Below the pieces are notes generated by a model that searched no databases, was not told the origin of the DNA, and saw only the letters and a list, made by a program, of their open reading frames with translations. The position numbers and the translations under genes are program-made. From an uncultured Spartobacteria bacterium (GTDB taxonomy: Bacteria > Verrucomicrobiota > Verrucomicrobiia > Chthoniobacterales > Chthoniobacteraceae), in contig CAIRYQ010000094.1 in NCBI GenBank assembly GCA_903882875.1, positions 1-64,000 of the forward strand: a stretch of 64,000 nucleotides of DNA, in the 5' to 3' direction. Below, one piece after another: positions 34,417 through 43,701 of this stretch (within the stretch, counting starts at the first letter, position 1; every line of letters begins with the position of its first letter).

Positions 34417-35232
34417 CTATTGCCTGCCCGCTCCGCGAAGTCTCTCCACCCCGGCATAGACATTCATCGTCGTGCCGCGGACGAATGCCGCGAGCATCTG
34501 TCCGCTTTTCTGCGCAAGATCGATCGCGAGCGAGGACGGCGCCCCGATCGCGGCGACCACGGGCACGCCCGCGGCGAGCGCCTTCTGCATCATCTCGAAG
34601 GAGACGCGTCCGCTGAGGAAAATCACATGCCGCGAGAGCGGGAGCAGTCCATCGAGCAGCGCGCGGCCGAGCAGCTTGTCGAGCGCGTTGTGCCGGCCCA
34701 CGTCCTCGCGCAGCGCGATCAAGTTTCCCGTCGCATCAAAAAGCCCGCACGCGTGCGCACCGCCCGTGCGGCGGAATGCGCCCTGTTGCGCGGAAAGCAA
34801 CGCAGGCATCGCGGAGAGAAGGTTCGCGCCGATGCAAAACTGCGATGTCACTTTTGCAAAATCACGCAACACCTGATCCACCGTCGCCGCGCCGCAGAGG
34901 CCGCAGCTCGCATTCGTGACGAGGCTGCGCCGGTGCCGGGCCGCGTCAAAGCGCGACGGATCGCGCAACATCACATCCACCATCGCCGCACGCTGCCCGT
35001 CGCCGCCGGGCCGCGGGACGATTGCGGCGATGTCCGCCGCGGAATTCACGATGCTCTCGCTGAACAGCCAGCCCGCGGCGAGTTCCTCGTCCTGTCCCGG
35101 CGTGCGCATCGCGACCGCGACCGGCGCGCCTTCGATGCGGATTTCGAGCGGCTCCTCGATCACGACATCGTCGCGGGCCGACACCGGCGTGATGCCGTCG
35201 GCGAGACGGTGAATGGTCACTTCGCGAGTCAT
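34417..35232 (-). CDS. fdhD: Formate dehydrogenase accessory sulfurtransferase
   Basis: From MTREVTIHRL (ATG at 35232) the protein has 271 residues. The conserved sulfur-carrying pair is in NASCGLCG (Cys110, Cys113). Other signatures are EEPLEIRIEG, GGAHACGLFD, REDVGRHNALDKLLG and LSGRVSFEMMQKA. FdhD passes sulfur from IscS to the molybdenum cofactor of formate dehydrogenase. No such dehydrogenase is in the window. Confidence 0.95.
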   Translation of the reverse strand: MTREVTIHRLADGITPVSARDDVVIEEPLEIRIEGAPVAVAMRTPGQDEELAAGWLFSESIVNSAADIAAIVPRPGGDGQRAAMVDVMLRDPSRFDAARHRRSLVTNASCGLCGAATVDQVLRDFAKVTSQFCIGANLLSAMPALLSAQQGAFRRTGGAHACGLFDATGNLIALREDVGRHNALDKLLGRALLDGLLPLSRHVIFLSGRVSFEMMQKALAAGVPVVAAIGAPSSLAIDLAQKSGQMLAAFVRGTTMNVYAGVERLRGAGRQ

Positions 35233-35306
35233 GCCCCGCACGATCTGTCAGAATGCGCGCCGATGGACAGAAATCTCGTGCTACTCTCGCTCCCTGCGGT
35301 TCAGTT

Positions 35307-37346
35307 TCAGTTGTCCGAATCCGGATCCACGCGCTTTTTCTTCACGACGGCCTTCTTCTCCTCCTTCGGCGGAACCTTCAGAATTTCCTTCAGCACGCGG
35401 CCTGCGATCGGCGCGGCGTACGTGCCGCCGTGGACGTCGTTGTCGCCGGGCTTTCCCTCGTAGAGGACTGCGAATGCGTACTGCGGTTTGTCGAGCGGCG
35501 CGAAACCGACGAACCACGCGGCGACTTTTTCCCTTTTCTTCGGGCCCCACTGCGCGGTGCCGGTCTTGCCGACGACCTTGAAACCGGGAACTCCCGCGCG
35601 GCCCGCGGTGCCATTGCCGCTGCTGACGACGCCCTCGAGCCCCGCACGCAGCGCCTTCATCGTGTCGCGGTGGATGTCAATCTGGCTACGCACGCGCGTG
35701 TCGTACCCGAAGGTGACACGGCCATCGAGATCCTGCACCTGAAGCACGAGCCGCGGCTGGAAAACGGTGCCGCCATTTGCGATCGCGCACATCGCCGAGG
35801 CCATCTGCACCGGCGTCACGAGCGTGTCGCCCTGGCCGATGCTCATGTTGGCCACGTCGCCGGGCATGATGCCGCGACCGTGGTGCTTCTGCATGTATTC
35901 GGGCGTCATCAGGTTGCCCGGCTCCTCGGAACTGACCGGGATGCCCGTCTTCGCACCGAGCCCGAGACGGCTCCCGTAATCGAGGATTGGGCGGTAGCCG
36001 GACTTCAGGCCCATCTTGTAAAAGTACGTGTTACACGACTGGATGAGCGCCTCGCGGAAATTGAGCGGGCCGACGTCGGAGTGTTTCCAGTTGCGGAATG
36101 TGGTTCCGCCGATTTTGATCGCAGCTTCGCCGCCGAATGCATCCTCGGGATCCACGTATCCGTCGTTCAACGCCGCGAGGCCAGTGATGATTTTGAAGAT
36201 CGAACCCGGCGGATACGCGGCGCGGTAGGCTCGCGGAAAAAGCGGGTTGAACGGATCCTTCGTGAGTTTCTCGATGACCTCGGGCGACACGCTCGGGATG
36301 TAAATATTCGGATCGAAGGCTGGCTCCGACGCCATCGCGAGGATCTCGCCGGTCATCGGATCCATCACGACCATCGCACACGGACGCTTTGCGGCGATCA
36401 GCGCCTTCTCGACGATCTGCTGGATTTTCAGATCGAGCGACATCACCACATTCTGCCCCGGACGCGGCGGGAGCGTGACTTTTTCCGTGGCCTTCTGGCC
36501 CTTCGAGTCAAACGCCACCTGCATCACGCCGAGCTTGCCCGTGAGCTGCGTGTTGAAGGATTTCTCAACGCCGTCGCGCCCCTCGAATTCCGGCCAGAGC
36601 AGCTCGTTGTTTTCGATCTCCCCGCTCGGAAACCCACCCTGCCGCCCGACGAATCCGAGCACATGCGCGGCGGTCGCACCCTGCGGATACGTGCGCAAAT
36701 AGACGGGGATGGTCGTGAGTCCCGGCGCCTGGTTGCGCTTGAGCCGCTCGAGTTCCACGGGCTTCAAATCCTGCACGATCACCATCGGCATCACGGCGCG
36801 TTCCTTGTATTGCTTCAGCGCCTTCGCGGGATCGATGGTGATGTTGCGCCCGGTGATCTCCTGCGCCTGCTTCACATGCTCGGCGATGAAGCGCGCGGCC
36901 TCGTCGTCGCTGAAACGCGGCGGCACGGGAAAATTGATCGCCAGATTGTGGCCGATGCGCGTCTGCGCGAGCGGCACGCCATTCCGATCCGTGATCTGGC
37001 CGCGTGGCGGCGGGATCGCGAACATGTAATTCCGCGCGAGCTTCTGCGTCTCCCAGCTTGGTTGCAGGCCGGGATCCGGCGCGGCGGGCTTCGCGGCAGG
37101 AGCAGGCGCGGGCGTCGGTGTCGGCGCAAGTGCGAGCGACTTGTTGCCGTCGGAACCGATGATTGCGCCGCCCGCGCCAGGCTTCACCGCTTTCGGATAG
37201 GCGACGACCGTCGGGCGCGGTGCGTCCTGCGCATCCGCACAGACGGCGGAAATGCACACGCAAAGAGCGACAGGGAGCGGTCGGCGAATCACTGCGGCAA
37301 AGCTATCGCACAGCCACGCGCTGCCAAGTGCCAAGTGCCGTCTCAT
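35307..37346 (-). CDS. mrdA: Penicillin-binding protein 2 (peptidoglycan transpeptidase)
   Basis: The start (ATG at 37346) overlaps the stop of the upstream hydrolase by one base (TGATG), giving 679 residues. A hydrophobic segment (LPVALCVCISAVCADAQ) could be a cleavable signal peptide, whereas typical PBP2 has an uncleaved anchor. A Pro/Ala linker precedes the dimerisation domain (PRGQITDRNGVPLA). The transpeptidase motifs are S382-x-x-K385 (PGSIFK), SCN (437-439) and KTGTAQW (594-600). The C-terminus is Lys-rich. It works in cell elongation; RodA and MreB partners are not here. Confidence 0.9.
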   Translation of the reverse strand: MRRHLALGSAWLCDSFAAVIRRPLPVALCVCISAVCADAQDAPRPTVVAYPKAVKPGAGGAIIGSDGNKSLALAPTPTPAPAPAAKPAAPDPGLQPSWETQKLARNYMFAIPPPRGQITDRNGVPLAQTRIGHNLAINFPVPPRFSDDEAARFIAEHVKQAQEITGRNITIDPAKALKQYKERAVMPMVIVQDLKPVELERLKRNQAPGLTTIPVYLRTYPQGATAAHVLGFVGRQGGFPSGEIENNELLWPEFEGRDGVEKSFNTQLTGKLGVMQVAFDSKGQKATEKVTLPPRPGQNVVMSLDLKIQQIVEKALIAAKRPCAMVVMDPMTGEILAMASEPAFDPNIYIPSVSPEVIEKLTKDPFNPLFPRAYRAAYPPGSIFKIITGLAALNDGYVDPEDAFGGEAAIKIGGTTFRNWKHSDVGPLNFREALIQSCNTYFYKMGLKSGYRPILDYGSRLGLGAKTGIPVSSEEPGNLMTPEYMQKHHGRGIMPGDVANMSIGQGDTLVTPVQMASAMCAIANGGTVFQPRLVLQVQDLDGRVTFGYDTRVRSQIDIHRDTMKALRAGLEGVVSSGNGTAGRAGVPGFKVVGKTGTAQWGPKKREKVAAWFVGFAPLDKPQYAFAVLYEGKPGDNDVHGGTYAAPIAGRVLKEILKVPPKEEKKAVVKKKRVDPDSDN

Positions 37347-38146
37347 CAGACGCGGAAGCGCGGGTTCTGCGACATGAAGCGCAGCGGGTTTCCGAATGCC
37401 ACCGCGTCCGCCTGCTCCTCGGTCCATCCGCGCTTGCGCATTTCCAAAATCGTCCGCGGCACCGCAAGCGGGACGCTGATTCCCCAGTCACACGCGCTGT
37501 TCATCCAGATGCGTTCGCTGCCGTAGTTTTCCAAAATATCAATCGCGCGCGCGGGAGTGCATTTCGATTCCGGGTAGAGCGTCATGCCCGCCCACATACC
37601 CGTATCGAGCACCATCGCGGCAGTATGCTCCTCGACATGATCAATGATCACGCGCTCGGGCGCGATGCGCTTGTCGCTTTTGATCACATCGAGGATCAGC
37701 CGCGTGCCCTTCAGCTTGTCCTCGAGATGCGGCGTGTGTACCAAAACCATCTGCCCGTGCTTCGCCGCGAGGTCCACATGGCGCTCGAGGATTTTCAGTT
37801 CGTTGCGCGTGTTCTTGTTCAGGCCGATTTCGCCGATGCCGAGCACGTTTGGCCGCGCGAGAAATTCCGGGATGATCGCGAGCACTTCCTCCGCGAGCTT
37901 CACGTCCTCGCTCTCCTTCGGATTGATGCACAGCCACGCGTAGTGCGGCAGGCCGAACTTCGCCGCACGCTTCGGCTCGTAGTCCGTGAGCTGGCAAAAA
38001 TAATCGTAAAATCCCTGCACGCCGCTGCGGTCGAAGCCCGCCCAGAACGCAGGTTCGCAAACCGCCGCGCAGCCCGCAGTGACCATCGCCTGATAGTCAT
38101 CCGTCGTCCGCGAAACCATGTGCCCGTGGGGTTCGATGTAGCGCAT
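37346..38146 (-). CDS. TatD-family metal-dependent hydrolase, EboB-like
   Basis: From MRYIEPHGHMVSRTTDDY (ATG at 38146) the protein has 266 residues. Metal ligands are in EPHGHM, GIGEIGLN, LVHTPH, IIDHVEEH and NSACDWG. The HMVSRTTDDYQ and CEPAFWAGFDRSG stretches resemble the EboB proteins of the 'ebo' cluster rather than DNase TatD. The ebo partners (EboA, C-F) are absent here. Its stop overlaps the PBP2 start and a small gene precedes it by 7 bp. Confidence 0.8.
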   Translation of the reverse strand: MRYIEPHGHMVSRTTDDYQAMVTAGCAAVCEPAFWAGFDRSGVQGFYDYFCQLTDYEPKRAAKFGLPHYAWLCINPKESEDVKLAEEVLAIIPEFLARPNVLGIGEIGLNKNTRNELKILERHVDLAAKHGQMVLVHTPHLEDKLKGTRLILDVIKSDKRIAPERVIIDHVEEHTAAMVLDTGMWAGMTLYPESKCTPARAIDILENYGSERIWMNSACDWGISVPLAVPRTILEMRKRGWTEEQADAVAFGNPLRFMSQNPRFRV

Positions 38147-38153
38147 CGTCTTG

Positions 38154-38423
38154 TCAGTTTGCCTTGCCCGGCCATGCCCCAACCGCACCCTTGCCCGGCG
38201 ATTTTTCAATCGGATCGCTCGTCGGATCGCTGAGCGAGACGAGCACTTCCTTCGCGCGCGTCGGCTGGTCGCCCGCGAGTTCCTTCATCGCTTCGCAAAA
38301 AGCCGCGAGTCGGAAGTCCGCATCGCCCGTGCCGCGATCCACTCGGTCGAGGAATGCCGCGAGATCGATCAGCTTCGCGCGCGCATCCATGAAATAGAGA
38401 TCGAGCAGTTCGTTGCGCGTCAT
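38154..38423 (-). CDS. Small conserved-looking protein upstream of the EboB-like hydrolase
   Basis: The 89-residue acidic protein begins MTRNELLDLYFMDARAKLID followed by LAAFLDRVDRG, and ends in a Pro/Gly tail. No domain is recognised. The 7-bp gap to the TatD-like gene and the same strand suggest a three-gene operon with PBP2. Confidence 0.65.
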   Translation of the reverse strand: MTRNELLDLYFMDARAKLIDLAAFLDRVDRGTGDADFRLAAFCEAMKELAGDQPTRAKEVLVSLSDPTSDPIEKSPGKGAVGAWPGKAN

Positions 38424-38456
38424 GCGGGGAATGTGTGCAGGATGGGCGGGGATGCA

Positions 38457-38489
38457 AGAGGGGCGGCACGACCAGCGCGCCGCCCCTCT
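38457..38489 (-). terminator. Hairpin terminator of the gene at 38526
   Basis: AGAGGGGCGGC (38457-38467) pairs perfectly with GCCGCCCCTCT (38479-38489). It lies downstream of the minus-strand gene at 38526-38942. The following T content is weak (TTGCATCC), so strength is uncertain. Confidence 0.6.
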
Positions 38490-38525
38490 GTGTGAATCCT
38501 TCTGGCGTTCAGCCGTTGGCTGAAA

Positions 38526-38942
38526 CTAGTCCGCCTTGTATTTCTTGTGGGCCTCTTTCTTCGAGGCGTTGAGCTTCTCGATAATCGCCTTTGCGTCGTC
38601 GGTCTTGCCAGCTTCGAGTGCGGCCTTGAGCGAGTCGAGTCCCTTGCCGAGTTCCACCATCGAGGCCTTGTAGCCCTCGATGAACTTGGCCTTTTCGCCG
38701 GCGGAAATTTCCTTCGTCTTCGCGGGATCGAACTTCGATGCGGCGGCGCAGGATTCCTTCGCTTCGGCGACCTTCTTGATGTTGTCGGCCTTCTTCGAGG
38801 CGTCCGCGACGTCGCGGTTCACGGCCTTGAGGTTCTTGCTGATTTTTTCCATCTCCTTGCCGAGCGGCGTGTCCTCTTCGGCGATTGCGGGGACGGTGAT
38901 GGCGAACGCTGCGAGGAGCGTGAGCAGGTGTTTGAGTTTCAT
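38526..38942 (-). CDS. Secreted helical protein, cytochrome b562-like fold
   Basis: The 138-residue protein starts at the ATG at 38942 with signal peptide MKLKHLLTLLAAFAITVPAIA. The mature part is Lys/Ala-rich helix: KEMEKISKNLKAVNRDVADA, then KASMVELGKGLDSLKAALEA and KLNASKKEAHKKYK. This pattern is like the four-helix cytochrome b562 family, but clear heme ligands (Met near the N-terminus, His near the C-terminus) are only partly convincing. Function is unknown. Confidence 0.7.
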   Translation of the reverse strand: MKLKHLLTLLAAFAITVPAIAEEDTPLGKEMEKISKNLKAVNRDVADASKKADNIKKVAEAKESCAAASKFDPAKTKEISAGEKAKFIEGYKASMVELGKGLDSLKAALEAGKTDDAKAIIEKLNASKKEAHKKYKAD

Positions 38943-39073
38943 CTGGGTTGTCAGTGTTGTGTGTTGTTTTTGAATTCTCCCGGCGGCCGGGCCGCGGGTG
39001 TTCACTGCCATTGACGAAAGTTCGCGGCGAATAGTCAAAGATTCTTTCGCGGCGCGGCGGCGAAAGTTCCCGG

Positions 39074-39274
39074 CTAGAAAAAGCTGTAGATGAACGGCGC
39101 GGCGGACGGCACGGCGACGGCGACGGCGATGATCACGCCCACCGCCACGAGCGCGATGATGATCGGGAGCAGCCACCATTTTTTGTTCGTGCGCAGCAGC
39201 GTCCACAACTCGCGCCAAAGCCCCGGAGGCTTCGCATTCGCGGCTTTTTCAAAATCGTCCGGGGCTTCGTTCAC
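39074..39274 (-). CDS. DUF5989 small membrane protein
   Basis: The 66-residue protein has an N-terminal cytosolic part (GLWRELWTLLRTNKKWWLLP) and one membrane helix (IIIALVAVGVIIAVAVAV). The WxLLRxxKKWWLxP motif is the DUF5989 signature. The gene is 3 bp downstream of the SxtJ gene and belongs to the carbamoyltransferase operon. Confidence 0.85.
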   Translation of the reverse strand: MNEAPDDFEKAANAKPPGLWRELWTLLRTNKKWWLLPIIIALVAVGVIIAVAVAVPSAAPFIYSFF

Positions 39275-39277
39275 GCG

Positions 39278-39715
39278 TCAATGTTGCCGGAAATATTGCT
39301 TCGCGTCGCCCGCTTTTTCCGCATCGTCCCAGTACGTCCGCCGTTCGCGCCCGAACGCGCGCCGGAGCGGATCGCGTCCGGCAACCCGCAGTGCGAGGCC
39401 GATCGGCGTGACGATGAAAAAATAGATCGCGGCGAGCACGACATTGCTGACGACGAGGCCGATGCAGCAGCCGAGCGCCATCCACACGAGGTAAAAGGGA
39501 CGCGCCACCAGCGGCACGAACATGCACGCGACCCCAATGATGATCCCGATCCCGCCGAGCCACAGCGCCCACGACGGCCACACATGCGAGCGCAGCCAGG
39601 CGGATGCGCCGAGCAGCGCGGCGACGATCGGAAATCCGGCTGCGATCACTTTGCCAAAAGCGCGCAGCTCGTGCGGGCCCGGCTTCCAGTTGGTGTCGCG
39701 GAATGGGTTCATCAT
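39278..39715 (-). CDS. SxtJ-family membrane protein
   Basis: The 145-residue protein has three to four predicted membrane helices (VIAAGFPIVAALLGASAW, ALWLGGIGIIIGVACMFVPL, FYLVWMALGCCIGLVVS, AIYFFIVTPIGLALR). The C-terminal DPLRRAF and TYWxxxEK motifs match SxtJ proteins, which almost always sit between a NodU-type carbamoyltransferase and DUF5989. Its role is not known. Confidence 0.83.
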   Translation of the reverse strand: MMNPFRDTNWKPGPHELRAFGKVIAAGFPIVAALLGASAWLRSHVWPSWALWLGGIGIIIGVACMFVPLVARPFYLVWMALGCCIGLVVSNVVLAAIYFFIVTPIGLALRVAGRDPLRRAFGRERRTYWDDAEKAGDAKQYFRQH

Positions 39716-39724
39716 GGCGTGCGA

Positions 39725-41581
39725 TCAGTCGGGTGAGAATGTGCGGAGGTGCCGTTCGCGTACGGCGTCGGTGCCGGGCGGTGGCGCGGGCTGGTCGGCT
39801 TTGCGCACGATGAAACTTTCCAGCACGAGCACGTCCATGTCCGTCGCGAGGAAGCAGCGCACGGCGTCCTCCGGTGTGCAGACGATGGGCTCGCCGCGCA
39901 CGTTGAAGCTCGTGTTCACGAGGACGCCGCAGCCGGTCTGGCGTTTGAATTCGCGGATGAGCCGCGCGTAGCGGCCGTTGCGTTCCTCGCTCACCGTCTG
40001 CACGCGCGCGGAGTAGTCCACATGCGTGATCGCGGGCAGCGTGCTGCGGACGACGTTCACGCGCGTGCGCAAGTCCGGGTCGCGCATCGCGGCGCGCTGC
40101 GAATCATCGAGCGCTGAGCGGTGCTCCGCGCGCACGGGTGCGACGAGCAGCATGTAGGGCGACTCGCGATCAAGATCGAACCAGTGCGCCGCGTCCTCCG
40201 CGAGGCAGCTCGGCGCAAAGGGGCGGAAGCTCTCGCGGAATTTGATCCGCACATTCATGCGCGCCTGCATCCCGGGATTGCGCGGATCGCCGAGGATGCT
40301 GCGCGAGCCGAGCGCACGCGGCCCGAATTCCATTCGGCCATGGAACCAGCCAACCACTGCGCCGCCGGCGATCGCGCGCGCAGCCTCGGTGAGCAGCGGA
40401 GCTTCGTCGGGAAAATGTTCGTAGCGCAGTCCGTGTGCGTCGAGCACCGCTCGGATTTCGTCATTGGAAAATTGCGGGCCGAGCAGCGCGCCTTTCAGCG
40501 AATCGCCCGGCTTTGGTGCGCGCGGTGTGCCGAGGAGCTGGTGCGAGACAAACATCGCCGCGCCGAGCGCGCCGCCCGCGTCGCCCGCGGCGGAAGGAAT
40601 CCAGATGTCGTCGAAGATTTTCGCGCGCAGCAGCTCGCCGTTGGCGACGCAGTTCAGCGCGACGCCGCCGGCGAGGCAGAGATTTTTTGCGCCGGTGAGT
40701 TCCTTCGCGTGACGCGCCATGCGGAGCACGATGTCCGTCGTCACGAGCTGGATGCTCGCGGCGAGATCCATCTCGCGCTGCGTGATCGTGTCCTCGGGCT
40801 GGCGCGGCGGGCCGCCGAACAACTTTTCAAACGACCGCGAGGCCATCCGCAGTCCGCCCGCGAAATCGAAGTGCCGCATGTTCAGCCGCAGCGAGCCGTC
40901 GTCCTTCACGTCCACAATTTCGCGACGAATCGTGTCGGCGAAACGCGGCTCGCCATATGGCGCGAGGCCCATGAGCTTGTATTCGCCGGAGTTCACACGG
41001 AAGCCGCAGAAATAAGTGAACGCCGAGTAGAGCAGCCCGAGCGAATGCGGGAAGCGGAGCGTCTTGAGCAGTTCGATTTTTCCGCCGCGCCCGATGCCGA
41101 TGCTCGCGGTGTCCCACTCGCCCACTCCGTCGAGTGTGAGGATTGCGGCTTCGGAAAATGGCGATGGAAAAAATGCGGACGCGGCGTGGCTCTCGTGGTG
41201 CGATGGAAACACGATGCGCTTCTTGAATGCGCCGCCAAGCGCGCGGCGGATTTCGCGCGGAAGATGGAGCTTCTGTTTGATCCAGAGCGGCACGGCCATC
41301 ATGAACGATCGCAGCCCCGCGGGCGCACACGCGACGAACGTGTCGAGCAGGCGGTCAAATTTCAGCAGCGGCTTTTCGTAGAAAGCGACGTGGTCAATTT
41401 TCTCCGGCGAAAGCCGCGCCTCGCGCAGGCAATACTCGACGGCGCGTGCGGGAAATGATGCGTCGTGCTTTTTCCTAGTGAACCGCTCCTCCTGCGCAGC
41501 GGCGATCACTTCGCCGTCCACGACGAGCGCGGCGGCGCTGTCGTGGAAGTAGGCGGAAATTCCGAGGATGCTGCGCGGCAT
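39725..41581 (-). CDS. Carbamoyltransferase (NodU/CmcH family)
   Basis: The 618-residue two-domain enzyme begins ILGISAYFHDSAAALVVDG. It has the HHESHAASAF motif (128-137) for carbamoyl-adenylate chemistry, LAGGVALNCVANG, and FGPRALGSRSILGDPRNP in the C-terminal domain. Such enzymes carbamoylate sugars or natural products. Placed with SxtJ, DUF5989 and an O-antigen ligase, it probably decorates a surface glycan. Confidence 0.93.
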   Translation of the reverse strand: MPRSILGISAYFHDSAAALVVDGEVIAAAQEERFTRKKHDASFPARAVEYCLREARLSPEKIDHVAFYEKPLLKFDRLLDTFVACAPAGLRSFMMAVPLWIKQKLHLPREIRRALGGAFKKRIVFPSHHESHAASAFFPSPFSEAAILTLDGVGEWDTASIGIGRGGKIELLKTLRFPHSLGLLYSAFTYFCGFRVNSGEYKLMGLAPYGEPRFADTIRREIVDVKDDGSLRLNMRHFDFAGGLRMASRSFEKLFGGPPRQPEDTITQREMDLAASIQLVTTDIVLRMARHAKELTGAKNLCLAGGVALNCVANGELLRAKIFDDIWIPSAAGDAGGALGAAMFVSHQLLGTPRAPKPGDSLKGALLGPQFSNDEIRAVLDAHGLRYEHFPDEAPLLTEAARAIAGGAVVGWFHGRMEFGPRALGSRSILGDPRNPGMQARMNVRIKFRESFRPFAPSCLAEDAAHWFDLDRESPYMLLVAPVRAEHRSALDDSQRAAMRDPDLRTRVNVVRSTLPAITHVDYSARVQTVSEERNGRYARLIREFKRQTGCGVLVNTSFNVRGEPIVCTPEDAVRCFLATDMDVLVLESFIVRKADQPAPPPGTDAVRERHLRTFSPD

Positions 41582-41624
41582 GGCGTGCGGTGCGGGAGTG
41601 ATGGCGCGCGCGGCGTTTCCCCGG

Positions 41625-43523
41625 TCACTTTGGGTCTGCGGGGCGGCCCTGCTTCACGAGGTTTTCCATCACGGCGGGATCGAAACTCTCGTTCATTTCG
41701 CGGAGCACTTTCTCGACCCATCCGTGGCCGAACGAGTCCGCCCGACGGTAGTCCGCGAGCGCCTCGGCGGGCATTTCGCGCATCTTCCAGTGCAGTGCGG
41801 AAAAGGTCCACACCATCGGCGAATTCGGATCGAGTTCCTTCGCGCGCGCGATGAGCGGCTCCGCCTCGTCGAAACGCCCGAGCCGGTCCAGCGCCCACGC
41901 ATTGCGCAGCACGATGCCGACATCCTGCGGAAAAATGGCGAGCGCCGTGGCGTATTGTTCGAGCGCGTCCTCGATCGCGAACCGCCTAGCCTCTTCGCTG
42001 GGGAGAATCTGGCTATAGAGGCGCTGCACTTCGCCGAGCTGGAAATACAGGTCGGGACTTCGCACGCCGCCGCTGATCGCCCGGCCCGCGTCTTCGAGAG
42101 CCGGACGGATATTGCCGGAGGCAAATTTTCCGCGCGCGGTCTCCGCGAAAACCTCGCCCGGCACCTGCGGCACGCCGACGATGAGCATCCACAGGCCGAG
42201 TGCGGCAGGCAGCGCGTGGAGCAGCCGCGCGGGCCAGCCCGGCTTTTCCCGGCGCGTGTCGGCCCCGCGCGCGGCGAGCATGCCGAAGAGGAACGCGGTG
42301 AGGAGGAGGTTCGCCTGGATGTGGAGGTTGAAGTCAATCACCGCATGAACCAGCGTCGCGGCGATCGCGCTGAGGGTGCCGATCTGGAGCGCGAGCGCGT
42401 GCTTGCCGGCGGTCTCCGGCAGCGCGGCGGAAAGGTTGACGGCCATCTCGCTCCAGCGACGCCAGCCGTGCCGCAGGTGCATGATGACGAGGCCGACGAT
42501 GAGGAGCACGCCCACGATGCCGTATTCCGCGAGCGCCTGCAGCCAGTCGTTGTGGACGAAAACCGGATCATCCATCAGGCCCGGCGAACGGAACTGCCGC
42601 CCGTAATAAACGTAGCTGCGGCTTCCGGTACCGAAGACGGGCGCGAGCTTGAACTGTTGCACCGCCGCTTTCCAGAGGAGAATGCGGATGTCGGAGGTGA
42701 TGAAGACGGTGTTCACCCGCGTGCGGATCGCGTAGCTGCGCTCGGCGACCAATCCAAGCGAGCCGCCGATCAGGACGACTGCTGCGACAATCGCGATGAC
42801 GCGCGGCATGACACCGTGCGTCAGACGGGATCGCATCGCCCACACGCTGCCGACGGCAACGACCGCAAGGCCCGCACCGGCGCTGAGGTAGCCGCCGCGG
42901 CTGCCCGTGAGCACGAGCCCCGTGAGGCAGACAAGCGCGAGATAGCCGAAGAACATTTTCGCCCGCGCCTTGAAGCCGCCCCAGAAGCAGAAGCTCGTCG
43001 CGAGGATCAGCGCGACCTCGAGGAAACCGGCGAGGTGGTTCGGCGAGATGAAGAAGCCCGACGAGCGGAAGCCCGCCTCGGCACGGGTCTCGGAGAGCAG
43101 CGGATTGAAATTTGCATCCTTGGCAAACTGGAAAATCCCGATGGCGACTTGCACGACCGCGAGCACCATGAGCCCGCAGACCACGGCGAATCTCTCACCG
43201 GCGCCACGGACGAAAAGCGCGGTGGCGAAATACATGAGCAGTGCCCCGAGCAGCGCATAAAAATCAAACCTCGCAAGCCATGCGGAGGGCGAGAGGGCGA
43301 TGCGCGCGAAAAGATAAATCGCGAGGACAAGCACTGTGAGCAGGCACGCGCGATCCATGCGCGCCGGGGCCTTGCGAAGCGAGAAGATTGCGAGCGCTCC
43401 CGAGAGGCCGAGCAGCAGATGCCCCGGCAGCGTGTAGATGAGCCGCGTGCCGTCTCCGCCGCCAAAGATAAGCTGCATGAGCGCGAGGGACGCGAGGAGC
43501 AGCGTGACTTGGAGCGCCTTCAT
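41625..43523 (-). CDS. O-antigen ligase/polymerase family protein with TPR domain
   Basis: The 632-residue protein has about ten membrane helices in residues 1-430. The Wzy_C region includes ISPNHLAGFLEVALILATSF and FVHNDWLQALAEYGIVGVLL, where the periplasmic His-Asn loop is typical of WaaL/Wzy proteins. A C-terminal TPR-like domain follows (from about 460). It likely polymerises or ligates a surface polysaccharide in the same locus as the carbamoyltransferase. Confidence 0.87.
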   Translation of the reverse strand: MKALQVTLLLASLALMQLIFGGGDGTRLIYTLPGHLLLGLSGALAIFSLRKAPARMDRACLLTVLVLAIYLFARIALSPSAWLARFDFYALLGALLMYFATALFVRGAGERFAVVCGLMVLAVVQVAIGIFQFAKDANFNPLLSETRAEAGFRSSGFFISPNHLAGFLEVALILATSFCFWGGFKARAKMFFGYLALVCLTGLVLTGSRGGYLSAGAGLAVVAVGSVWAMRSRLTHGVMPRVIAIVAAVVLIGGSLGLVAERSYAIRTRVNTVFITSDIRILLWKAAVQQFKLAPVFGTGSRSYVYYGRQFRSPGLMDDPVFVHNDWLQALAEYGIVGVLLIVGLVIMHLRHGWRRWSEMAVNLSAALPETAGKHALALQIGTLSAIAATLVHAVIDFNLHIQANLLLTAFLFGMLAARGADTRREKPGWPARLLHALPAALGLWMLIVGVPQVPGEVFAETARGKFASGNIRPALEDAGRAISGGVRSPDLYFQLGEVQRLYSQILPSEEARRFAIEDALEQYATALAIFPQDVGIVLRNAWALDRLGRFDEAEPLIARAKELDPNSPMVWTFSALHWKMREMPAEALADYRRADSFGHGWVEKVLREMNESFDPAVMENLVKQGRPADPK

Positions 43524-43701
43524 CGTGGGCCGTACTGGTGGAGCCTGCGCATCCCGGATTTCTGCGGTGGGCGCGGCGGATACGCCAGATCATTCATGCG
43601 CCGACACCCGCTGCGAAGGTCAGGCCACTGATGGCAAACCATCATTGCCAGGACAAAAAACCAGCAAACAGAGCCAATCCATTCCGATCTCAACAACAAA
43701 C

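Noticed and set aside
38526-38942. Cytochrome c from the SCAAAS segment
   Set aside because: There is no CxxCH; only the helical layout hints at a b562-like fold.
41568-43631. 687-codon plus-strand frame opposite the O-antigen ligase
   Set aside because: Low-complexity Arg/Glu/His composition and no membrane segments; the minus-strand gene has coherent helices and Wzy motifs.
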